NCBI GenBank assembly: GCA_963796915.1
Contig: CAWCNI010000004.1
Coordinates: 2,728,001-2,792,000, forward strand
Length of the DNA: 64,000 nt
Direction of reading: 5' to 3'
Origin: JAENWD01 sp963796915
GTDB lineage: Bacteria; Acidobacteriota; Vicinamibacteria; Vicinamibacterales; JAENWD01
The notes under the pieces are model-generated. The model had not been told where the DNA came from. It ran no database searches and saw only the letters and a program-made list of their open reading frames with translations. The translations under genes were made by a program, and so were the position numbers. Every line of letters begins with the position of its first letter. The first letter of the stretch is position 1. Shown one piece after another: positions 18,258 to 24,852 of this stretch.

Positions 18258-20002
18258 CTATGGCGCCGCCGGCGTCACGTACAGCTCGTCTGCCGCCCAC
18301 AGCACCGGCGGCGTCGTCGGCGTGGGCTTCGCGCCGCCGACGCGGCGGCCGGTGGCGACGAACACGCGCGGCGCGGCGAAGTAGAGCGCCGGGTTGTGCG
18401 TCAGGAACAGCCGCTGGACGTCGGTGAAGAGCGCCACGCGCTCCGTGCGGCTGGCGCTGGCCGCCTGCTGCGCCATCAGCGTGTCGATCTGCGCCTCCCA
18501 CGGCGTGGCCGGCGTCTTCTGCGATGGATGCCACAGGTGCATGCCGCCGGAGCTGAGCCACCAGTCCAGGTTCGTCGCCGGATCGGTGTCGCTCGGCGTG
18601 GCGTGGTGGTAGATCGCGTCGAAGTCGCCCTCGCCCCATCGCTTCATGACGCCGCCGAGGTCCATGGCGACCACGTCCACCGCGACGCCGACCGGCGCGA
18701 GCTGGTCGCGGATGAACTGCGCGCCCTTCTCCCCCGCCGTCACGCCGGCCTGCACGAGGATCGTGATGCGCGCCGGGTGCCCCGCAGCGTCCTCGCGCAC
18801 GCCGTCCTCGTTGCGATCGACCAGGCCCATCGCGTCGAGCAGCGCCGAGGCCTGCTTCGGGTCGAAGGGCGGAGGCTGGAGCCCGGTGGGCAGCCACTCG
18901 TGATTGGCCGCCGGCACCGCGAACGGCGACGCCTCCGCGGCGCCGAGATAGACGGAGTCCACGAAGCCCTGCCGGCTCACCGCCAGCGACACCGCCTGGC
19001 GGAACCTGTCGTCGAGGAGGAACGCGTGCGGACTGTCCTTGGCCGCCGCCAGGTTGAACCACAGTAGATAGCGGTCGAAGCCCCCTCCGAGATCGACCAG
19101 GTGCACCTTGCCGGCGTCTGCCGCGGCCTTCATCTCGCGATAGTCGTCGGGCCGCAGTTGCGTCTGCGTCAGATCGACCTGGCCGCCGGCCAGGCGCAGG
19201 AGCTCGGTGTTCTGGTCCGGCGCGATCTCCAATGTCAGCGTGTCCAGGTACGGGAGCGCGCGGCCCTCGCCGTCCTTCCGCCAGTAGTGCGGGTTGCGCA
19301 CGAGCACGACGCGCTCGGCCGGCGTGTAGGACTGCGACCAGGAACGGGCCGAGCCCCGGCATCTCCGCCGGCGGCGTCTGCGGGCCCCAGGCGCTGCCGA
19401 ACGTGCCGGCGGCCAAAGCGGCGCTGAGCGCGTGCTTGGGATAGATCGGCAGCGCGTCCAGCAGGCGGACGCCCGGCGCGTACGGCTTGTCGAAGTTGAG
19501 GACGACGCGGAGCGGCGATTCGGCGTGGACGGCAATCGGCGCGTTGCCGACGCGGACCACGTCGGTCATCACGTTGTCGAAGTGCGCGTCCAGCGCCGCC
19601 GCAAACGAGAACGTCACATCGTCTGCCGTGAACGGGCGTGCCGTCGGACCAGACAACGCCAGGGCGCAGATCGAGCGTGATGGTGCGGGTGTCCGGCGAC
19701 ACCGTCCACGCGGCAGCGAGCCATGGCTCCGGCGTGTCGGTGACGCGGTTCACGCGGACCAGGCGTCCGGCGGTGAGCAGCGCGATCAGATCGGTGGGGA
19801 AGGCGTTGCTCGCGTAGCGGTTGAAAGTCTTCGGCTCGCCGCGCATCGTGGCAACAAGCGCACCGCCTTTTGCCGGCTGGTCCTGTGTAGCCGAACGCGA
19901 CGGTGATGAAGGGGGTCCCCCCGGTCGAACGTAATAAACGCCAACACCAAGAGCGACCAACAGCAGGGCCAGTGGAGCCCAGCGGCGCGAATTCCCGGTC
20001 AC
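18258..20002 (-). CDS. Peptide ABC transporter substrate-binding protein (two apparent frameshifts)
   Basis: A family 5 extracellular solute-binding protein (OppA/DppA type). It opens with a membrane-spanning N-terminus (WAPLALLLVALGVGVYYV) and continues with LVATMRGEPKTFNRYASN. WSDGTPFTADDVTFSF is recovered only after removing one base near 19635, and GLGPFLV-QSYTPAERVVLVRNPHYW after removing one near 19335. The rest (DDRFRQAVSLAVSR, FDPKQASALLDAMG) is intact to VTPAAP. The repaired length is about 580 aa, normal for the family. A GTG at 20002 starts it. Two +1 breaks in one intact gene argue for sequence errors. Confidence 0.85.
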
Positions 20003-20084
20003 GATCCTGGCCGACCGGCCAATCCGTTGGCCGGTGAAGAAGGGCGTTTATGGCTGAGGCTTTTCACGATTCACCGTGTTTTTG

Positions 20085-20160
20085 TGCAAACCCTGCACGC
20101 TAACGCTATTGGCGGTCAATGCGTTGACCGATAGGGCGGCGTTACTTAACCGGTAACTCC
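20085..20160 (+). promoter_or_regulatory. Structured leader upstream of the HTH-subtilase genes
   Basis: The 276-bp divergent gap holds a composite hairpin: TAACG (20101-20105) and CTAT pair with ATAG and CGTTA (20140-20144) around a perfect CGGTCAA-TGCG-TTGACCG stem (20113-20130). GTTAC (20141-20145) can instead pair with GTAAC (20153-20157), an alternative fold that breaks the outer stem. GTGCA-AACCC-TGCAC lies just before it. This could be a riboswitch or attenuator. I cannot match it to a known class. Confidence 0.4.
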
Positions 20161-20278
20161 CGACCCCTTCGAGGCCGCCATCCTACCTGAAATCAACAAC
20201 TAACGAGCTCCGCCCGCGCGGGCCGCCGGCGATGGTACCCACCCTGCCACTACAGGAGGCGGGGAGGACTATTTCCGG

Positions 20279-20518
20279 ATGTCACAGGCCGCTCAGCCAT
20301 CACCTGCCGCAGACCCACGGGTCGGGCGCAGCGTGTCCATCGATCAGGCTGCTGAACTTCTCGGCGTCTCTCGTCGGACGGTTTACAACCGCATTCGCGA
20401 CGGGCGCCTGGCCACCATCCGGACATTGGGCGGTTCGCAACGCGTGTTGCTCGAGTCACTCGCGCGTTCGGCCGCATGGATTCGCCCGCTCGTGTCGGAA
20501 TTCGGAGGCAGACAATGA
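20279..20518 (+). CDS. Small excisionase/MerR-type helix-turn-helix protein
   Basis: A 79-aa protein with a winged-helix HTH of the DNA-binding excisionase family. VSIDQAAELLGVSRRTVYNR (residues 19-38) is the HTH, followed by IRDGRLATIRTLGGSQRVLL, the wing that usually ends in an R-I-P contact. An N-terminal tail and a C-terminal helix flank it. Its stop codon overlaps the ATG of the subtilase gene (ATGA), and the subtilase ribosome-binding site GGAGG lies within its last codons. The tight coupling suggests a regulatory link to the subtilase. I see no integrase or attachment site, so a prophage role is unlikely. Confidence 0.75.
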   Translation: MSQAAQPSPAADPRVGRSVSIDQAAELLGVSRRTVYNRIRDGRLATIRTLGGSQRVLLESLARSAAWIRPLVSEFGGRQ

Positions 20519-22299
20519 CGACGCTTAAGGGACGGCACCAGGTGGCGGCAGCCTTGGTAGGAGCTGTCGTGGCGTTTGGCGTGACCGTGACGGCAGAGGG
20601 GGGCCCGCGTGCGCGGCTGTCCCGCGACCTCTCCGACGCGCTCACACGTGGAGGCGCGGCGACGCGCGATGTCATTCTGCAGGCCGACGCGACGACCGTG
20701 GCGGCGGTGGCCGCGCGGCACGGCGCGCAGGTGAAGAAGTGGCTGACGACCGGCGCTGTCCTCTCGGTGAGCGACGCCAACCTGGGCGGCCTGACGGCTG
20801 ACGCCGCCGTCGACCACCTGTCCGGCGACACCTTCGTGCACTCGATGATGGCGGTGACCGACCAGGCGATTGGCGAGGACCAGGTGCTGGCCGGGCTCAA
20901 GGGCATCGGGCCGGTGAGCGGCCGCGGCATCGGCATCGCGCTGATCGATTCCGGCGTCTCGAACCACGTGGCGCTGAAGGGCCACATCGCGGCGGCGCTG
21001 GACTTCACGGAGGCGGGCGGCAAGGGCGTGGACGAACTGGGCCACGGCACGCACGTGGCGGGGATTATCGGCGGCGAGGACGCGGACTTCCGCGGCGTGG
21101 CGCCGGGCGCGTGGATCGTGAGCCTGAAGGTGCTGAGCGCTGACGGCTCGGGCCGGACCAGCGACGTGATCAACGCGATCGACTGGGCGGTCTCGCACAG
21201 CCGGCAGTACGGCATCCGGGTGATCAACCTGTCGCTGGGGCGGCCGGTGTTCGAGTCGTACCTGGACGACCCGCTGTGCCAGGCGGTGGAGCGCGCGTAT
21301 CGCGCCGGGCTGCTGGTGGTGACCTCGGCGGGCAACTACGGGATGACGCAGGACGGGCAGAAGGTGCTGGGCGCGATCACCGCGCCGGGCAACTCGCCGT
21401 ACGCCTTCACGGTGGGCTCGCTCGACAGCCAGAACACCGTCACGCGCTCCGACGACGTGGTGTCCGACTACAGCTCGCGCGGGCCGACGCTCTACGACCG
21501 GCTGGTGAAGCCGGACATCGCGGCGCCGGGGCGGAAGATCGTCTCGCTCTACAACGAGGGCTCGACGCTGGCGGTGCGGTATCCCGACCACCTGGTGAGC
21601 GGCAGCGGGAAGACGGGGCTGTTCTACCTGAGTGGCACGAGCATGGCGACCGGCGTGGTCAGCGGCGCGGCGGCGCTGGTGCTGGAGACCAACCCGAAGC
21701 TGACGCCGCTCCAGGTGCGGGTGGCGCTGCAGATGTCGGCGTCGTTCATGCCGGACGCCGGCCTCATCGGCGCGGGCGCGGGCGAGCTGAACGTGGCGGC
21801 GGCGGTGAAGCTGGCGAAGACGGGGCCGTCGGTGCAGCGGGTGTCGACGGTGATTGCCGGCGAGCCGGTCCAGTCGAGCGGTGTCGTAACAGGCGACTCG
21901 ACGGTGTGGGGAAGCGGACGTTCAATCGTCCGCGGCGCCAACACGATCGTGTGGGGAAACTCCAACACCATCGTCTGGGGTAATAGCGCGAACACTATTG
22001 TCTGGGGCAACACCATTGTCTGGGGCAACACGATCGTGTGGGGAAACTCGAACACCATCGTTTGGGGGAACTCCAACACCATTGTCTGGGGCAACACCAT
22101 TGTCTGGGGCAACACCATCGTTTGGGGGAACTCCGCCGACACGATCGTTTGGGGAAACGCACTCATGAATACGATCGTCTGGGGGAACAGCCTGGACACC
22201 ATCGTCTGGGGCAATACGATCGTCTGGGGCAACACCATCGTTTGGGGCAATTCAGCGGACACCATCGTCTGGGGTAACACGATCGTCTGGGGCAACTAG
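20515..22299 (+). CDS. S8 subtilisin-like serine protease with C-terminal IVWGN repeats
   Basis: A 594-aa protein, probably exported (hydrophobic residues 10-27). The catalytic triad is Asp145 (IALIDSGVSNH), His177 (ELGHGTHVAGII) and Ser376 (LSGTSMATG), with oxyanion Asn274 in SAGNYG. After the protease domain (about residues 135-440) a Ser/Thr-rich linker leads to 16 copies of IVWGN, usually as NTIVWGN or SADTIVWGN, ending exactly at the C-terminus. The repeats may form a stacked beta structure or a surface anchor. The ATG at 20515 has GGAGG 7 nt upstream. It is coupled to the HTH gene, and a terminator-like hairpin follows. Confidence 0.92.
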   Translation: MTTLKGRHQVAAALVGAVVAFGVTVTAEGGPRARLSRDLSDALTRGGAATRDVILQADATTVAAVAARHGAQVKKWLTTGAVLSVSDANLGGLTADAAVDHLSGDTFVHSMMAVTDQAIGEDQVLAGLKGIGPVSGRGIGIALIDSGVSNHVALKGHIAAALDFTEAGGKGVDELGHGTHVAGIIGGEDADFRGVAPGAWIVSLKVLSADGSGRTSDVINAIDWAVSHSRQYGIRVINLSLGRPVFESYLDDPLCQAVERAYRAGLLVVTSAGNYGMTQDGQKVLGAITAPGNSPYAFTVGSLDSQNTVTRSDDVVSDYSSRGPTLYDRLVKPDIAAPGRKIVSLYNEGSTLAVRYPDHLVSGSGKTGLFYLSGTSMATGVVSGAAALVLETNPKLTPLQVRVALQMSASFMPDAGLIGAGAGELNVAAAVKLAKTGPSVQRVSTVIAGEPVQSSGVVTGDSTVWGSGRSIVRGANTIVWGNSNTIVWGNSANTIVWGNTIVWGNTIVWGNSNTIVWGNSNTIVWGNTIVWGNTIVWGNSADTIVWGNALMNTIVWGNSLDTIVWGNTIVWGNTIVWGNSADTIVWGNTIVWGN

Positions 22300-22342
22300 G
22301 CGAACGCAGGGCGTGCGCCATAGCACCTTTCGCCTTTTTTTT
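22298..22342 (+). terminator. Rho-independent terminator after the subtilase gene
   Basis: AGGCGAA (22298-22304) pairs with TTCGCCT (22329-22335), followed by a run of T to 22342. The 24-nt loop contains a further GCGTGCGC palindrome. Confidence 0.6.
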
Positions 22343-22367
22343 GCGGATCAAACATGCAGCCTATAAT
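22341..22367 (+). promoter_or_regulatory. Promoter of the HD-GYP gene (TTGCGG ... TATAAT)
   Basis: A perfect TATAAT (22362-22367) with a TTGCGG-like -35 (22341-22346) about 15 nt upstream. It lies immediately after the terminator of the subtilase gene. Transcription would start near 22374. Confidence 0.5.
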
Positions 22368-22377
22368 CGTCTGGTCC

Positions 22378-22436
22378 TGACAAGCCGATAAACGTCGGTA
22401 TGGGGTAACCCCGCCTTAGCGGGGACCGACCCTCTT
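22378..22436 (+). promoter_or_regulatory. Nested hairpin leader of the HD-GYP gene
   Basis: GTCGGT (22394-22399) pairs with ACCGAC (22425-22430) around an inner CCCCG (22409-22413) / CGGGG (22420-22424) stem. GGGG (22402-22405) can compete for the same CCCC, giving a second fold. The structure ends 11 nt before the ATG, so it may control translation. No known riboswitch consensus fits by eye. Confidence 0.4.
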
Positions 22437-22441
22437 GACCA

Positions 22442-24823
22442 ATGGCGCCCGCGAATCCGCTATCGCCTCACGGCCGAACATACGTCATCGGCGTCATCAC
22501 TGCCGGTACGTTCGCGGTGGCAGCAGCGGTGGCGCAACTAGTCGCGACGCCTCCTCGCAGCGGGTGGTTCCTGTTTGCCGCGTTGACCGTGATCAGCGGC
22601 TCCGCCACCGTTAAGCTGCCCTCGATTCCGGCATCTCTTTCTGTATCCGAAGCCTTCGTCTTCGCTTCCGTCCTTCTATACGGTCCCGCTGCCGGTACGA
22701 TAATCGTAGCGCTGGACGGTCTGATCATCTCGTTCTGGCTCAACAAGAAACGCAAGGAGGTCCATCGCGTACTGTTCAATATGGCGGCTCCCGCGCTCTC
22801 CATCTGGATTGCCAGCCAACTGTTTTTCATCATGCTGGGGCTCGAGCCACTTAGTGTGTCTCATGCCCCGATCGAAAAGTTTCTATTACCCCTTATTGTT
22901 TTTACGGTTCTGTACTTCGGTCTGAATAGCTCGCTAATTGCGTTTGCGGTTGCCGCTGAAACCCAGGCATCCGCGTTCCAGGTATGGAAGAACAATTTCC
23001 TCTGGCTGTCACTCAACTTCATCTGCGGCGCTTCCGTTGCTACCCTAGTCATCGCCTTTACGAACAGGCAACGGCCAGAGTGGCTGTACATTGGCGCGAT
23101 TGTCCCATTGTTATTTGTTCTGTACATGACATACAGAACGGCGATGGCCAGAGTCGAAGACGCCAACAAGCACCTATCGCAAGTAAACACCTTATATCTA
23201 TCGACAATTGAAACGTTGGCAATGGCGATCGACGCTAAAGACCAGGTTACCCACGGTCATATCCGCAGGGTCCAGGCGTTCGCGACCGGGTTGGCGCGTT
23301 CTCTCGGAGTGACGGAAACCGCCACGCTTCATGCTGTTGAGGCGGCCTCTCTGTTGCACGACATGGGAAAGCTCGCGATCCCTGAGCACATTTTGAACAA
23401 GCCTGGTAGGTTGACTACATCCGAGTTCGAAAGGATGAAGCTTCACGCCGCCATAGGGGCGGACATTCTGTCAGCGATTCAGTTTCCGTATCCGGTAGTG
23501 CCGATTGTTCGGCATCATCACGAGAACTGGGATGGCACAGGTTACCCTGACGGGCTATCAGGGACTGACATTCCAGTCGGCGCGCGAATTTTGTCGGTTG
23601 TGGACTGCTACGATGCGTTGACTTCGGATCGGCCGTACCGTCCGGCACTTTCAAACGACGAGGCAATTAAGATTCTGCTCGAAAGACGCGGCTCAATGTA
23701 TGACCCGTTGGTTGTTGATACATTCGTGCGAGTTCACAACTCAATCGGGCCAGATCTAGAGATCTATCGGACCGCGCCACAAGTAATCCGAGACATTGCA
23801 AAAAGTATCGCGGTTCCGCAAGTTGCTTCAGACGCTAGCGATGTACTGAGGCTTGGCGACCAGTCGGAAAAACTATTGGTCTTTGCGTCTCTACTCAGCA
23901 ATATCCCAGGGCATGTCGGAAGTATAGATATTGCCGAGTTGAGCTGGTATCACTTGCGGCAGATGATGCCAGTTACGTCACTGGGACTGTTTGGTTACGA
24001 TAACGCGACCGACGAGATCGTTTGTCTGGCGTTCATTGACCCGTCCGGTCCTGTCAACCTGCGAATGAGACGTCCCGTAGGGCAGGGACTCTCGGGTTGG
24101 GTTGCCGCTAGCAGGCAAGGAATCTTCAACTCGGATCCCATGTTGGATTTGGGCCAGGGCGCCATCAAGTCGGCATTTTCGCTGAGAAGCGCCATTAGTG
24201 CTCCCCTGGTGATGGACGAGCAACTGGTCGGGGTACTAACTATGTATGCGGACGTGCCTGCGGCCTACAGCGAGCGTCACCTTGAGCTTCTTAGTATTCT
24301 TGGACCTCGTCTCGGAAACGCCCTCCAGAGGTCTCGGCAATTTGATGAGGACACGGGAGCTCAGCTCTGGGACGCTTCCACGGGTCTGCCAAACGATCGA
24401 CATCTACGTCAGTACCTTTCCGGGCTTCCAGGACGCGGCCTCAACGCCAGCACTTCATTGCTCCTTGTTTCTCTCGATGGCGCAACCTCGCAACGGGACG
24501 ATCGAGCCGAGGTCGCTCTAAAAGGGGTTGCCCAGGCGATAAAATCTTCATTGAGACTCGGCGACCTGCTATTCCGCCTTCAACATGACGAGATCCTGTG
24601 CGTCTTGCATGGAGCGGACGCGATGACCGCTCATTTGGTCTTGCTGCGCGTCACCGAGGCGCTCTCGCTTGGCCTGCGGGACCAGTCTGAGGGAGTCGCC
24701 CTGTCAACCGGAGTTGCGACTCCGCCTATCGACGGCCGAAACCTAGATGAGCTGGTGCGCTCAGCCCGTTCTCGCCTGGTGCCCGTAAGTTCTGGGTTGA
24801 TAACTTATCAGCGACCGAGCTAG
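22442..24823 (+). CDS. Membrane HD-GYP phosphodiesterase with GAF and degenerate GGDEF domains
   Basis: A 793-aa signalling protein. About seven or eight helices in residues 12-235 form a membrane sensor. The HD-GYP domain follows: HD at H306-D307 in LLHDMGKLAIPEH and GYP at 367-369 in HHHENWDGTGYPDGL, so c-di-GMP (or related dinucleotide) hydrolysis is likely. Residues about 475-640 look like a GAF domain (GQGLSGWVAASRQG, SAISAPLVMDEQLVGVL). The C-terminus resembles GGDEF (TGLPNDRHLRQYL) but the catalytic loop reads LQHDE, so it is probably inactive. Base composition is visibly less GC-rich than the neighbours. The sigma54 activator gene follows after 29 nt. Confidence 0.88.
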   Translation: MAPANPLSPHGRTYVIGVITAGTFAVAAAVAQLVATPPRSGWFLFAALTVISGSATVKLPSIPASLSVSEAFVFASVLLYGPAAGTIIVALDGLIISFWLNKKRKEVHRVLFNMAAPALSIWIASQLFFIMLGLEPLSVSHAPIEKFLLPLIVFTVLYFGLNSSLIAFAVAAETQASAFQVWKNNFLWLSLNFICGASVATLVIAFTNRQRPEWLYIGAIVPLLFVLYMTYRTAMARVEDANKHLSQVNTLYLSTIETLAMAIDAKDQVTHGHIRRVQAFATGLARSLGVTETATLHAVEAASLLHDMGKLAIPEHILNKPGRLTTSEFERMKLHAAIGADILSAIQFPYPVVPIVRHHHENWDGTGYPDGLSGTDIPVGARILSVVDCYDALTSDRPYRPALSNDEAIKILLERRGSMYDPLVVDTFVRVHNSIGPDLEIYRTAPQVIRDIAKSIAVPQVASDASDVLRLGDQSEKLLVFASLLSNIPGHVGSIDIAELSWYHLRQMMPVTSLGLFGYDNATDEIVCLAFIDPSGPVNLRMRRPVGQGLSGWVAASRQGIFNSDPMLDLGQGAIKSAFSLRSAISAPLVMDEQLVGVLTMYADVPAAYSERHLELLSILGPRLGNALQRSRQFDEDTGAQLWDASTGLPNDRHLRQYLSGLPGRGLNASTSLLLVSLDGATSQRDDRAEVALKGVAQAIKSSLRLGDLLFRLQHDEILCVLHGADAMTAHLVLLRVTEALSLGLRDQSEGVALSTGVATPPIDGRNLDELVRSARSRLVPVSSGLITYQRPS

Positions 24824-24852
24824 TTTAGGGGCTCACCCGAGGAGTCCCCCCT

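Noticed and set aside
20085..20160. Canonical c-di-GMP (GEMM) riboswitch
   Set aside because: Only isolated words match; the helix order and tetraloop/receptor parts of the consensus are not present by eye.
20279..20518. Prophage or integrative element marked by an excisionase-like HTH protein
   Set aside because: No integrase, attachment repeats, tRNA or phage genes are near; the gene is coupled to a chromosomal-type subtilase.
22442..24823. Active diguanylate cyclase in the C-terminus of the HD-GYP protein
   Set aside because: The GGDEF signature is replaced by LQHDE and no inhibitory-site motif is visible.
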